The notes: a model not told the origin generated them from the letters alone. A DNA stretch of 64,000 bases from Paenibacillus sp. (GCA_023512345.1 JAILZT010000014.1:62001-126000), one strand, 5' to 3'; positions 43,831-52,625 are shown, counted from the stretch's first letter. Made by a program: numbers and translations.

Positions 43831-44949
43831 ATGTTTTTAGCTTTAAGAGAGATGCGGCATTCCAAAGCTAGGTACATGCTGATTATGGTGATTATGCTCT
43901 TGGTGTCTTTTTTGGTGCTGTTCGTTACAGGACTTGCGAGAGGTTTGGCCTATGCCAACATATCAGCGGTACAAAATATGCCAGCGAATTATTATGTTGT
44001 ACAAGGGGATGCGGATCAAACGTTCCGTCGTTCCCAGCTTAATGACTTGGATCTGCAAGATGTACGTTCAGTAGTAGGAGAAGCAAATGCAACACCGATA
44101 GGCATCCAAATGAGTACAATTACGGCTAACGATACGGATGCTAAGACCGATGTTACTTTTTTCGCGGTAGATATGAAGGGATTAATTGCACCAGCTATTA
44201 CTAAGGGTGAAGCAATCACTAATCAGAAAAAAGGCAGTGTAGTTGTGGACCGCAAGCTGGAGCAATCTGGAATCACCATTGGCAGTACCATTATTGATCA
44301 GGCTACCGGGATGACTTGGAGCGTTTCTGGATATGTTCAGGACAGTTCCTATAGTCATACCCCTGTGGTCTATTTGAACTTGGCAGATTGGCAGGAGATG
44401 AAGCAAGGGATGTCACGTGGTGCAGAAGTTTCCCAGACTGCCTCTTTTAATGTGATCGCTCTTAACGCAAGCTCTAATCAGGTTACCAAAATTACAGATA
44501 AAGTGAATCATGTAGAAGTTATCACCCCAAAACAAGCCATTTCCAGTATCCCAGGTTATGCTGCTGAACAAAATTCCCTGCTTATGATGATCGCCTTCTT
44601 ATTCGTAATCGCCGCATTTGTATTGGCCGTTTTCTTTTACGTCATTACGATTCAAAAAACAAGTCAATTCGGCATTCTCAAAGCTATGGGAACTAAAATG
44701 TCATACTTGGCTTGGAGTGTTGTGGGGCAGGTAATGATTTTATCCGTTGCTAGTCTTAGCATCAGTCTGTTGCTGACCTTCGGGATGAACCTGTCACTAC
44801 CTGACTCCATGCCGTTCCAGCTGGACACCTCGACTCTTATTTTAACAAGCTGTTTGTTTGTGGGAATGTCTCTCTTGGGATCCCTAATTTCGGTCGCTAG
44901 AGTAGCAAAAATAGATGCATTAGAAGCAATAGGGAGGACTGGCGCATGA
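43831..44949 (+). CDS. hrtB: HrtB-like heme efflux ABC permease
   Basis: 372 residues with the FtsX/MacB layout: one N-terminal helix, a large extracytoplasmic domain (about 45-240) and three C-terminal helices. The opening MFLALREMRHSKARYMLIM, the LFVTGLARGLAYANIS segment and the FFYVITIQKTSQFGILKAMG loop match Staphylococcus HrtB as I recall it. The start is the ATG at 43831, after AAGGAGTGGT; the frame to 43801 runs into the promoter. With HrtA it removes heme from the membrane. The gene order is hrtB-hrtA, reversed from Staphylococcus. Confidence 0.88.
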   Translation: MFLALREMRHSKARYMLIMVIMLLVSFLVLFVTGLARGLAYANISAVQNMPANYYVVQGDADQTFRRSQLNDLDLQDVRSVVGEANATPIGIQMSTITANDTDAKTDVTFFAVDMKGLIAPAITKGEAITNQKKGSVVVDRKLEQSGITIGSTIIDQATGMTWSVSGYVQDSSYSHTPVVYLNLADWQEMKQGMSRGAEVSQTASFNVIALNASSNQVTKITDKVNHVEVITPKQAISSIPGYAAEQNSLLMMIAFLFVIAAFVLAVFFYVITIQKTSQFGILKAMGTKMSYLAWSVVGQVMILSVASLSISLLLTFGMNLSLPDSMPFQLDTSTLILTSCLFVGMSLLGSLISVARVAKIDALEAIGRTGA

Positions 44950-45632
44950 GTGCTAAATTATTAATGAAGCAAGTAAGCAAAACCTACGGTGATGGGGACT
45001 CGACAATGTCGGTACTGAATAATCTGGATTTGGAAGTGCGCGAAGGTGAATTCGTAGCCGTACTTGGACCCTCGGGCTCAGGGAAAAGCACATTTCTATC
45101 TGCAGCTGGAGCCTTACTTACTCCTTCGAGCGGTGAAATTATTATAGATGGGGAATCTCTGATGGATAAAGATAAGAGTAGTCTGACTGAACTGCGGCTC
45201 CAAAAAATAGGGTTTATGTTCCAAAGCGCGCAGCTGATCCCTTACCTTAAGGTAGAAGAACAACTGTTGTATGTGGCTAAGCTGGCCAAACTAAGCGCGA
45301 AGGAAGCCAAGCATCGTGCGGCTGATTTATTAAAGCGTCTAGATATCTGGGAACGTCGTAATCATTATCCGGAACAGCTCTCAGGTGGGGAGAAGCAGCG
45401 TGTAGCCATTGCCAGAGCATGGATGAATAAACCTTCAATTCTGTTCGCCGATGAACCAACTGCAAGCTTAGATTTCAAGCGTGGTAAAGAAGTTGTAAGG
45501 ATGATTGCAGAAGAAGTGAAAAAAGAAGGTAAAGCAGCCGTCATGGTTACCCATGATGAACGGATGCTGGAATGGTGCGATCGGGTGCTGCATTTGGAGG
45601 ATGGGTATCTGGTTGAACAAGCTAGAGCTTAA
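44946..45632 (+). CDS. hrtA: HrtA-like heme efflux ABC ATPase
   Basis: 228 residues, a complete ABC ATPase: Walker A GPSGSGKST near residue 41, Q-loop MFQSAQL, signature LSGGEKQRVAIARA near 141, Walker B ILFADEPTASLD near 163 and the H-loop VMVTHDE. It is of the MacB/LolD group and pairs with HrtB. The ATG overlaps the hrtB stop (ATGA). The stop is only seven bases from the convergent FAD-monooxygenase gene, with no space for a separate terminator. Confidence 0.9.
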   Translation: MSAKLLMKQVSKTYGDGDSTMSVLNNLDLEVREGEFVAVLGPSGSGKSTFLSAAGALLTPSSGEIIIDGESLMDKDKSSLTELRLQKIGFMFQSAQLIPYLKVEEQLLYVAKLAKLSAKEAKHRAADLLKRLDIWERRNHYPEQLSGGEKQRVAIARAWMNKPSILFADEPTASLDFKRGKEVVRMIAEEVKKEGKAAVMVTHDERMLEWCDRVLHLEDGYLVEQARA

Positions 45633-45639
45633 TCTTGTT

Positions 45640-46824
45640 TTATTTCGGCTTAAGCGACTGATTTATATGGGACTGAGGCATATGGTATAACCAAGCCATT
45701 TGCCGCTTCTCTAATGTGGAAGGCATGAATCGCATTAGGGTATTCCTTATTCGACATAGAAGGGGGCGCTCCAGCTGTGCGATTTGCCCTATTTTCCAAG
45801 AGGTCTCGGCAATACGCTCACATCTAGGCATCCTAACCTGCGCGAATGCCTTAAATGCAGAAGGGAGTGTGCTATACTGCTGCACACACTCGTACAACAC
45901 AGCAGCATCCTCGAGAGCTTGGCAGGCTCCCTGACCTAGATTCGGAGTCATTGCATGTGCCGCATCACCAAGCAGCAGAACTCGACCAAACGCATACTGT
46001 GGTAATGATCGTGTATCTATAAGGTCCGTATGAATCATTGAATCGGCTGTTACTCGTTCTAGCAGCTGTGGTATCGGAAAATGAAACGCCGCAAAACGGC
46101 TTAGCAGCTGTTCTGGGGTAACGGTTATGGCTGCCGGGTCTTTAAACGGTGCTTTATATAACGCGAACCAATACAATCGTCCACCAGATAAAGGAACAAC
46201 TCCAAATCGACCTTTTGCTCCCCAAGTCTCAGTGAACGTATGAGAAACTTCATGGGCGAGTTCGGGGTCATTTACAATCCCACGCCAACAGGTATAACCG
46301 GCATAACGCGGTTGAATTTCCGGCAGCAGCTGACCTCGGATCATTGAATGGACTCCGTCGCATCCTAGAATAGCTCTCGCTGCGAGGATCTCACCACTAT
46401 CCAATACCAGTTGGACTTGTTCATCTGTGATCCGCTCTTGAAACCTTACGGCTCTGCAACCAAATGAAACAGTTCCTTCCGGCAGCATGTCTAGCAATAG
46501 CTTATATAACTCTGGCCGACTAATCGCATAAGATGGTGAGAAGTTTTTGCCTATGTTAACCTCAGACAAGATGCTGCCTTTATCGTTCTTGATCTTGTAT
46601 ACGTCTGACGAATAGCCAACCGCTATCATTTGATCCGCAAGCTCTGGGCTGAAACGCCGTACCGCGTCTAGTGCATTCGGGGCAAGGATCAGTCCCGCTC
46701 CCACAGGCTTAAGCTCTGGGTAGCTCTCCAGTACACGAACCGGATGGCCCAGCTTGTGCAGTGCAACAGCTGCAGCCAATCCGGCAATACCACCACCAGC
46801 AATGATAATAGGAGCTTCACTCAT
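45640..46824 (-). CDS. FAD-dependent monooxygenase (PHBH-type)
   Basis: 394 residues: the FAD-binding GGGIAGLAAAVALHKLG near residues 9-24, the second FAD/NADPH motif GCDGVHSM near 156 and GDAAHAMTPNLGQGACQALEDA near 290. This is the para-hydroxybenzoate-hydroxylase fold, used by salicylate hydroxylases, zeaxanthin epoxidases and tetracycline-inactivating enzymes. The start is the ATG at 46824, after AAGGAGG; the upstream frame overlaps the DUF3995 gene. It is the last gene of the TetR-controlled operon, so its substrate is probably the inducer or a related aromatic compound or drug. Confidence 0.88.
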   Translation of the reverse strand: MSEAPIIIAGGGIAGLAAAVALHKLGHPVRVLESYPELKPVGAGLILAPNALDAVRRFSPELADQMIAVGYSSDVYKIKNDKGSILSEVNIGKNFSPSYAISRPELYKLLLDMLPEGTVSFGCRAVRFQERITDEQVQLVLDSGEILAARAILGCDGVHSMIRGQLLPEIQPRYAGYTCWRGIVNDPELAHEVSHTFTETWGAKGRFGVVPLSGGRLYWFALYKAPFKDPAAITVTPEQLLSRFAAFHFPIPQLLERVTADSMIHTDLIDTRSLPQYAFGRVLLLGDAAHAMTPNLGQGACQALEDAAVLYECVQQYSTLPSAFKAFAQVRMPRCERIAETSWKIGQIAQLERPLLCRIRNTLMRFMPSTLEKRQMAWLYHMPQSHINQSLKPK

Positions 46825-46837
46825 TCTGACATCCTCC

Positions 46838-47287
46838 TTATTCATGGAACCATCCAAATGCCGACAAGGCGAAAACAGTCGAGAGTAACATACATAGCGG
46901 TGTGTAAAATATATAATCCATAGAAGAAAATCGTGTTCCCCGAACGGTTTTGAACCATCCGACATAACGAAAGTCGCCAAGTGCGCGTACAGCAAAAACG
47001 ATGGAGCATACAGAGCACAAGTAAAAGAATATTCGTGGATTTAATCCTACAAAATCGGAAATTATACCGGACTGGACTGTAAGCACATAAGCGGCTCCCC
47101 AAAGTAAGATTGCGACCATTATCGTGACAGTCTTTCCTGGTGCAAATAAGGGCGGGCTTTCTGGCTCAGTTGATCTGTCGGGGATAACTGCCTGACTCCC
47201 GAACTTCCCCCCGCAAGCCCAATAAACATGGAGTACGCCAAGCGAAATAAGAATTAGTGTGACCATTAAGTCGAATGCTAGCATCAT
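46838..47287 (-). CDS. DUF3995 membrane protein
   Basis: 149 residues with four transmembrane helices. The opening LISLGVLHVYWACGGKFG and the RALGDFRYVGWFK segment identify the DUF3995 family, small membrane proteins of unknown function, often next to regulators. AAGGAGG lies before the ATG. It is the middle gene of the operon, 14 bases after the TetR stop and 13 before the monooxygenase. Confidence 0.8.
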   Translation of the reverse strand: MMLAFDLMVTLILISLGVLHVYWACGGKFGSQAVIPDRSTEPESPPLFAPGKTVTIMVAILLWGAAYVLTVQSGIISDFVGLNPRIFFYLCSVCSIVFAVRALGDFRYVGWFKTVRGTRFSSMDYIFYTPLCMLLSTVFALSAFGWFHE

Positions 47288-47301
47288 AGTCTATATCCTC
47301 C

Positions 47302-47898
47302 TTATCTTGGAGCTAATCCTAACCAGATTAATTCAAGCTGTTGCTGCATTTTTACCCGAAGCTCTTGTGTATTTAAGGCGGTATCGCCGCTAATTGCTTC
47401 TAATAGGGATTGAAAATATATATTCTGCAGCAAAGTGGCAGCAAGATTATCATCTATGTGCGAGGCCATTTGTCCGGTCGTTTTGGCTTCATCCAGCCAG
47501 GGAAGCATTGCAGAATGAAACTGCCTTATACTTTCCATCTCACCATTCATGAGAGCAGGGGAGCGAACCATTTCAGATAAGGCAAGACGGAGCAATTCTG
47601 ACTGCTCGCTATAACGCGCTGTCAAATCACAGAAGATTTCTAGCAAACGATCCTGAATTTTCGGAAGTGTCGAATGTTTTCGAATACTTTCATGCAATAG
47701 ATCCATCTGTGAATGTCCAAGGTAGAGCAGAACGGCTTCCTTCTTCGGAAAATAATTATAAAAAGTTCCTTTAGCGACCCCGCTCACCTGAGTTATTTCA
47801 TCAACGGTAACCCGATCAAAGCCCTTCTCATTAAAAAGCTTCATCGCCTGCATGAAAATATGTTCTTTAAACACCTGCTTGCGTGAATTTCGGAGCAC
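47302..47898 (-). CDS. TetR-family transcriptional regulator
   Basis: 198 residues. The N-terminal helix-turn-helix is clear (KLFNEKGFDRVTVDEITQVSGVAKGTFYNYFPKKEAVL, about residues 20-57). The C-terminal domain has no recognised ligand site. The start is probably the GTG at 47898, seven bases after AGGGGG; a TTG at 47904 lies too close to that site. It is the first gene of the operon, with two palindromic operators just upstream, so it should repress itself and the two downstream genes. Confidence 0.88.
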   Translation of the reverse strand: MLRNSRKQVFKEHIFMQAMKLFNEKGFDRVTVDEITQVSGVAKGTFYNYFPKKEAVLLYLGHSQMDLLHESIRKHSTLPKIQDRLLEIFCDLTARYSEQSELLRLALSEMVRSPALMNGEMESIRQFHSAMLPWLDEAKTTGQMASHIDDNLAATLLQNIYFQSLLEAISGDTALNTQELRVKMQQQLELIWLGLAPR

Positions 47899-47921
47899 TG
47901 GCAATCCCCCTCTTATAGAAA

Positions 47922-47952
47922 ATGACTACAGTCATAATATGACTGTGGTCAT
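47922..47952. promoter_or_regulatory. Two tandem TetR operators
   Basis: ATGACTACAGTCAT (47922-47935) and ATGACTGTGGTCAT (47939-47952) are 14-base palindromes, each with a central mismatch, centred 17 bases apart. They lie directly upstream of the TetR operon on the minus strand. Two copies at this distance fit cooperative repression by two dimers. Confidence 0.75.
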
Positions 47953-48072
47953 AATTTAGCATAAACTTGTTCCGTATACAATGAACGGACTTTATATAAT
48001 TTAGTGAGCATGGTATATAGTTATGAGAAGATTGACGAATTCGATCTGTTTATCAAGAAGGAGTGTTCATAA

Positions 48073-48708
48073 ATGAATATGTTAGATGATATACCAGAAC
48101 CCAAGAAATTAATGGACCTTCTGCAAATCCTAGCTTCTTTAAATATTGTTCTATGTCCAAAAGATGAATGGCTTCGTTACCATAGTTATGTTCCTGAATG
48201 GGATAAGAATATTTCTATGGCGAAAATCGATAATGGAGCTGGTGATCATTTGTTTATTCTATTTGCCCCTCAAGGAATCCTAATGAAAGGATTTGATCAT
48301 GAATCTGAATTAAGCCCCCATGCCCGTGATGAATTTGAAATATGGCCAGGAATATATGAAGAAGTTCCGATTGCATTAAGTCATTTACTTGAAGATGAGG
48401 CGATCGAGAAAGAGGATGTTACTTTTTGCATTTGGCGTGAAACAAAGGATTTTGTATGGCGGATGGGAACAGTTGAAATTCCAGAGGGCGAGGAAGATGG
48501 TTCTAGCTTTTTGTTAGGAACGATTCATGAAACCGCTGAGGATTTTGTTGATTTCGCCGAAGGATACTTTGAAATGTCATTACCCTTAGATATAGTGAAG
48601 AAAATTTATGAGGGTGCCCCTATTACTACAGAAATGATTCGAATGTTAAATCATGATTGTGATGCAGACAAGGTTCTTCAAGAGTTAGAGTCACTTCGCT
48701 TATTATAA
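48073..48708 (+). CDS. Hypothetical protein, 211 aa
   Basis: A soluble, acidic protein without signal or membrane segment. Features are ARDEFEIWPGIYEEVP near residue 85, DVTFCIWRETKDFVWRMGTVEIPEGEEDGSSFLL near 115-150, and FAEGYFEMSLPLDIVKKIYEG near 160-180. I recall similar stand-alone hypothetical proteins in Bacillales and Deinococcus but no function for them. AAGGAGTG lies before the ATG. It is alone between the divergent TetR operon and selO. Confidence 0.65.
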   Translation: MNMLDDIPEPKKLMDLLQILASLNIVLCPKDEWLRYHSYVPEWDKNISMAKIDNGAGDHLFILFAPQGILMKGFDHESELSPHARDEFEIWPGIYEEVPIALSHLLEDEAIEKEDVTFCIWRETKDFVWRMGTVEIPEGEEDGSSFLLGTIHETAEDFVDFAEGYFEMSLPLDIVKKIYEGAPITTEMIRMLNHDCDADKVLQELESLRLL

Positions 48709-48789
48709 ATGGCAAGAGTATAATGAATGGACAAAAGTATACACTAATTGGGAAACTCAGTGTTGATGGAGAACAAGGAAGGAGCTACT

Positions 48790-50265
48790 ATGTCAGAGAA
48801 ACAAGAAATCATAAATACAGGATGGAACTTCGATAATAGTTATGCTCGTTTGCCTGAAACCTTATTTAGCCAGCAAAAGCCTACACCTGTACGCTCACCG
48901 AAGATGATCATTTTAAACGAGCCATTGGCAGCATCTCTAGGGTTGAACTCGGAGGCACTTCGAAGCAAAGATGGCGTAGATGTGCTTGCAGGTAACCAGA
49001 TTCCTGAAGGCGGATTGCCTCTTGCCCAAGCCTACGCTGGTCATCAATTCGGTTATTTCAATATGTTAGGGGATGGCCGGGCTATACTGCTTGGTGAACA
49101 AATTACTCCCCAAGATGAGCGGTTTGATATTCAGCTTAAAGGTTCAGGTAGAACTCCATACTCACGGGGAGGCGATGGTCGGGCGGCACTTGGACCGATG
49201 CTGCGCGAATACATTATTAGTGAAGCCATGCATGGACTTGGTATCCCCTCGACCCGCAGCTTAGCGGTAGTGACAACCGGACAAGCAGTAATTCGCGACA
49301 GTGATCAACCAGGAGCCATAATGACTCGAGTAGCCGCCAGTCATTTGCGCGTAGGTACCTTTCAATATATTTCAAAATGGGGAACTGCCCAAGATATTCA
49401 GGTTTTGGCTGATTACACAATACAAAGACATTTTCCTGAAGTTGCAGCCGGAGAGAATCGCTACCTTTTATTGCTTCAGGAGGTGTGCAAGCGTCAGGCG
49501 GAGCTGATTGCCAAATGGATGCTGGTTGGCTTCATACATGGGGTAATGAACACCGATAACATGGCCCTGAGCGGTGAAACCATTGATTATGGTCCATGTG
49601 CCTTCATGGATGCTTATAACCCAGCAACGGTTTTCAGTTCGATTGATACTCATGGTCGCTATTCCTATGAAAATCAACCGAATATTGCGGCTTGGAACCT
49701 GGCGAGATTAGCTGAAACGCTATTGCCTCTATTGCATAACGAACAAGAGCAGGCTATCAAACTGGCAGAGAAGGCAATTTCAGATTTTCACGAGTTATAT
49801 CATCGAACTTGGCTTGAAGGGATGAGGGCAAAGCTTGGTATCTTTGGTGAAGAACAAGAGGATGAATCTCTGATTGAAGGCCTGCTCAGTATAATGCATA
49901 AGGCTGGTGCAGATTATACCAATACTTTCCGAGCTTTAACTTTTGATAAGCTGGAGGATACAGGCTTAGAGGGTACCACGGAATTTACTCAGTGGCATGA
50001 GTTATGGCAGGCGAGACTGGACAGACAACAGGAATCCAAAGACGCCTCATACTCGTTGATGCGCAGCAGTAATCCTGCCGTTATTCCGCGCAATCACAGG
50101 GTAGAAGAAGCTCTGGATGCTGCAGTGAAACAAGGAGATTACAGTGTGATGGAACGGTTGCTTAATGCTCTTTCATGCCCCTACGGCAATACCCCGGAAC
50201 AGGCTGAGTATGCTGCAATTCCTGAACAATCAATCCGCCCATACCGGACCTATTGCGGTACTTGA
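48790..50265 (+). CDS. selO: Protein adenylyltransferase SelO (YdiU)
   Basis: 491 residues, full length for the SelO pseudokinase family, which transfers AMP from ATP to Ser, Thr or Tyr of proteins. Family markers are AQAYAGHQFGYFNMLGDGRAILLGE, LKGSGRTPYSRGGDGRAALGPMLREYI, GFIHGVMNTDNMALSGETIDYGPCAFMD and the C-terminal YRTYCGT. The start is the ATG at 48790, after AAGGAG. In E. coli it acts in redox stress. It appears to be a single-gene transcript with its own terminator. Confidence 0.93.
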   Translation: MSEKQEIINTGWNFDNSYARLPETLFSQQKPTPVRSPKMIILNEPLAASLGLNSEALRSKDGVDVLAGNQIPEGGLPLAQAYAGHQFGYFNMLGDGRAILLGEQITPQDERFDIQLKGSGRTPYSRGGDGRAALGPMLREYIISEAMHGLGIPSTRSLAVVTTGQAVIRDSDQPGAIMTRVAASHLRVGTFQYISKWGTAQDIQVLADYTIQRHFPEVAAGENRYLLLLQEVCKRQAELIAKWMLVGFIHGVMNTDNMALSGETIDYGPCAFMDAYNPATVFSSIDTHGRYSYENQPNIAAWNLARLAETLLPLLHNEQEQAIKLAEKAISDFHELYHRTWLEGMRAKLGIFGEEQEDESLIEGLLSIMHKAGADYTNTFRALTFDKLEDTGLEGTTEFTQWHELWQARLDRQQESKDASYSLMRSSNPAVIPRNHRVEEALDAAVKQGDYSVMERLLNALSCPYGNTPEQAEYAAIPEQSIRPYRTYCGT

Positions 50266-50278
50266 TCTAATGAAATGT

Positions 50279-50311
50279 GAAAGGGCCTTGAATAAAGGTC
50301 CTTTTTTTTGT
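50279..50311 (+). terminator. Rho-independent terminator of selO
   Basis: AAAGGGCCTT / AAAGGTCCTT with a four-base loop and eight T. Confidence 0.85.
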
Positions 50312-50402
50312 GGATAGGATCCAAACCCCTCATAATGGTGCACGAAATGTCGGGTAACGAATAACAATTCTTGCTATTCTAATGTTGAGGAGGCAATTGC
50401 AT

Positions 50403-51284
50403 ATGCTGGATAAGATGAACGAGGCTTTAAGTTATATTGAAGAAAACCTTACGAATGAAATCGACTTTAAAGAAGTCGCAAAATTGGCTTATTGTTCGGA
50501 ATACCACTTTAAAAGAATGTTTTCTTTCTTATCCGGTGTCTCGCTGTCAGAGTACATTCGCCGGAGACGTTTAACTCTTTCAGCGTTCGAGCTACTTAAC
50601 GGAAACATGAAGATCATTGATATTGCAGTTAAATATGGATACACTTCACCGGACTCTTTTACAAGAGCGTTTCAGAGTTTGCATGGTGTGACGCCTTCAG
50701 AAGCAAGACATAGTGGTCAAAATCTTAAATCTTATCCACGCATGACCTTTCAATTATCAATTAAAGGAGGAAATGAAATGAACTATCGCATTATAGAAAA
50801 AGAGGCGTTTCGTATTATTGGAATAAAAAAGAGAGTGCCCATTATTTTCAATGGGGTAAATCCTGAGATTGCATCTATGTGGGGAAGTCTAGACACCGAA
50901 ACGATTGATACACTGAAGAAGCATTCAAATGTTGAACCCGTAGGGTTACTCAGTGCATCCACAAATTTCTCTGAAGGTAGAATGGAGGAAAAGGGGGAGC
51001 TAGATCATTATATAGGTGTGGCAACTACGAAGGATTGCCCTGCCCATCTGACACAACTAGATGTTCGTGCATCGACATGGGCTGTTTTTGAAGCGGTTGG
51101 ACCCTTTCCAGATACTCTACAAAATATATGGGGGCGCATCTATTCGGAATGGTTTCCTTCTTCTAATTATGAGCAGACAGAAGGACCGGAAATCTTGTGG
51201 AATGAACATAAGGATATGTCTTCTCCAACCTTTCGAAGTGAAATATGGATCCCGGTAACAACAAGAATTAAGGGGATCGAATAA
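50403..51284 (+). CDS. AraC-family regulator with GyrI-like effector domain
   Basis: 293 residues: two helix-turn-helix units at the N terminus (IDFKEVAKLAYCSEYHFKRMFSFLSG and MKIIDIAVKYGYTSPDSFTRAFQSLHG, residues 20-95), then an AraC effector-binding/GyrI-like domain (about 125-293; YRIIEKEAFRIIGIKKRVP ... WAVFEAVGPFPDTLQNIWGRIYSEWFP). This layout, like Rob and BmrR, binds small hydrophobic drugs. The start is the ATG at 50403, nine bases after AGGAGG. Its targets are not obvious from context. Confidence 0.9.
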   Translation: MLDKMNEALSYIEENLTNEIDFKEVAKLAYCSEYHFKRMFSFLSGVSLSEYIRRRRLTLSAFELLNGNMKIIDIAVKYGYTSPDSFTRAFQSLHGVTPSEARHSGQNLKSYPRMTFQLSIKGGNEMNYRIIEKEAFRIIGIKKRVPIIFNGVNPEIASMWGSLDTETIDTLKKHSNVEPVGLLSASTNFSEGRMEEKGELDHYIGVATTKDCPAHLTQLDVRASTWAVFEAVGPFPDTLQNIWGRIYSEWFPSSNYEQTEGPEILWNEHKDMSSPTFRSEIWIPVTTRIKGIE

Positions 51285-51295
51285 TCTACGTGTGG

Positions 51296-51325
51296 GGGCT
51301 GCTTAAGAGCAGCTTCTTTTTTATT
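51296..51325 (+). terminator. Rho-independent terminator
   Basis: GCTGCT-TAAG-AGCAGC followed by TTCTTTTTT, directly after the AraC/GyrI-like gene. Confidence 0.8.
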
Positions 51326-51374
51326 CTCATTAATGAATATTCAGGAGTGTAACAATGGCGGATAATATTATGGT

Positions 51375-51484
51375 AATATTGTATTTATTTGGACGAAACA
51401 TTTAACGAGAAATTAGGATTTGAAACCTATGGTATGGAGAAGAATTCTTTGGAATACAAGAAGCAAGGATATGACATAGAATAG
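51375..51484 (+). pseudogene. Remnant of a GNAT acetyltransferase (C-terminal end)
   Basis: One frame reads YLDETFNEKLGF, then ETYGMEKNSLEYKKQGYDIE and a stop. This is the usual C terminus of GNAT acetyltransferases (…FEKLGF…YG.E.N.LKY…YYDE). There is no start and no upstream domain; a stop codon closes the frame just before it. It is a decayed gene end, and the complete GNAT genes of the region lie 1.2 kb downstream. Confidence 0.5.
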
Positions 51485-51506
51485 TAAACACGAAAGGGTG
51501 AGCAAT

Positions 51507-51599
51507 ATGAAGTTTTTTTGGGCTGTTTTAATAATAATATGTGCAGTGTTACCGAGTTATTATTATATTAAGTTACGTGGATGGAAGAAAAAAATATAA
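51507..51599 (+). CDS. Small membrane peptide, 30 aa
   Basis: A short frame with AAAGGGTGA seven bases before the ATG. It encodes a short start (MKFFWA), one hydrophobic helix (VLIIICAVLPSYYYI) and a strongly basic end (KLRGWKKKI). This is the design of a single-span membrane microprotein. No known family recognised. It lies directly before the 237-residue membrane-anchored protein. Confidence 0.4.
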   Translation: MKFFWAVLIIICAVLPSYYYIKLRGWKKKI

Positions 51600-51664
51600 A
51601 TAGAATATTCCGTAAAAAGTCTTAACTACTTAAGAACTTATGAAATATATTGAGGTGGTAAGAC

Positions 51665-52378
51665 ATGCCGATACTAACTACACGCAAAAGGATGCTTTTG
51701 AGGATTATAGGAGTAATTTTCGCATCAGTCGTTCTGATTTACGCCAGTGTATATACATATGATAGGCCTGGTGGATTATCAGATTGGCGAATGTCTCAGA
51801 ACATGGGTATGGCGGGAACGATCCATATTCCACTTGGTGAGACCCCAGAAGACGCTATTCAGCAGTTTCGAAATTTTATGGGCATGGAAGTCATTCATCG
51901 AGAACCGGTGGATAGTGGTATGCTTCTATTTTTTAAAAAGAATAATCAAGAAGAGAATATTAATCTTCAAGTAGAATATGCACGGAAAACGTGGCTTGGA
52001 TGGAAATGGGGTTGGGGTGGAGGATACAGTATCAGCAAATCTCTGCAAGCTGATTCTGCGCTAAACTATATGATTATGCCGAGAGAAAAGGGTCTATCCA
52101 CTCCCTTTCCCTTAGTTTTTGGCTATGTCCTGAACTCTTCAATCCAGAGCATAACTGTTGAGGTCAAAGGGAGAGTCGAAGGTGAAGGTGAAAGTCAAAG
52201 TGAATATCACGCAAAACTAACTAAAGGAGATATAGGTCAAACTATCTGGTTCGTTTCTCTTCCCTCGTCAACTTCAATGCCTTTTGATATTAAGGGATTT
52301 GATGAAAAGGGTGAACTCTTAGCCGAAAAAACAATTACTGATCCGCGAGACAGTGGTTCAGTCGAATTTAGAAATTAA
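51665..52378 (+). CDS. Membrane-anchored hypothetical protein, 237 aa
   Basis: One N-terminal transmembrane helix (residues 12-30), the rest outside or on the membrane surface. The external part has KTWLGWKWGWGGGYSISK near residue 110 and a beta-rich C-terminal half (SITVEVKGRVEGEG, FVSLPSSTSMPFDIKGFDEKGELL) of an Ig-like or carbohydrate-binding-like look. I do not recognise a family. GAGGTGG precedes the ATG. It may form a unit with the 30-residue membrane peptide upstream. Confidence 0.6.
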   Translation: MPILTTRKRMLLRIIGVIFASVVLIYASVYTYDRPGGLSDWRMSQNMGMAGTIHIPLGETPEDAIQQFRNFMGMEVIHREPVDSGMLLFFKKNNQEENINLQVEYARKTWLGWKWGWGGGYSISKSLQADSALNYMIMPREKGLSTPFPLVFGYVLNSSIQSITVEVKGRVEGEGESQSEYHAKLTKGDIGQTIWFVSLPSSTSMPFDIKGFDEKGELLAEKTITDPRDSGSVEFRN

Positions 52379-52439
52379 CTGCATGCAAAATCAAGTGCCA
52401 ATCAGATATTCTTATGGTACTTTGAAACCTGACATTTTC

Positions 52440-52625
52440 TTACGGACTCAGATGACCCTATTCATGTAAATATCGCTTTATTCGTAGGTATACGGACAGA
52501 GATGCAGCTATTTGGTCGAAATAGGATATAAAAAGGCTTTGGATAGGCCAATAGTGTTATCTGAGTCCGTATACGTTCCGAATCAGCACATTACATAACA
52601 ATAAGGTCTCTGGAGTCCGCATACA
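52440..52625. repeat. Four copies of a TACGGACTCAGAT repeat in two orientations
   Basis: Copies of about 25 bases, TACGGACtcaGATg…CTATT, lie at 52441 and 52491 in direct orientation, and at 52548-52575 and 52599-52624 inverted (TATCTGAGTCCGTATACG, GTCTCTGGAGTCCGCATAC). They form a nested inverted repeat and fill the gap between the 237-residue protein gene and the GNAT genes. No coding potential is seen. It is likely a dispersed intergenic repeat. Confidence 0.6.

Noticed and set aside
41711..45632. BceRS-BceAB-type bacitracin resistance module
   Set aside because: The permease has the short FtsX/HrtB design with three C-terminal helices, not the ten-helix BceB type, and the kinase has a large external sensor, unlike BceS.
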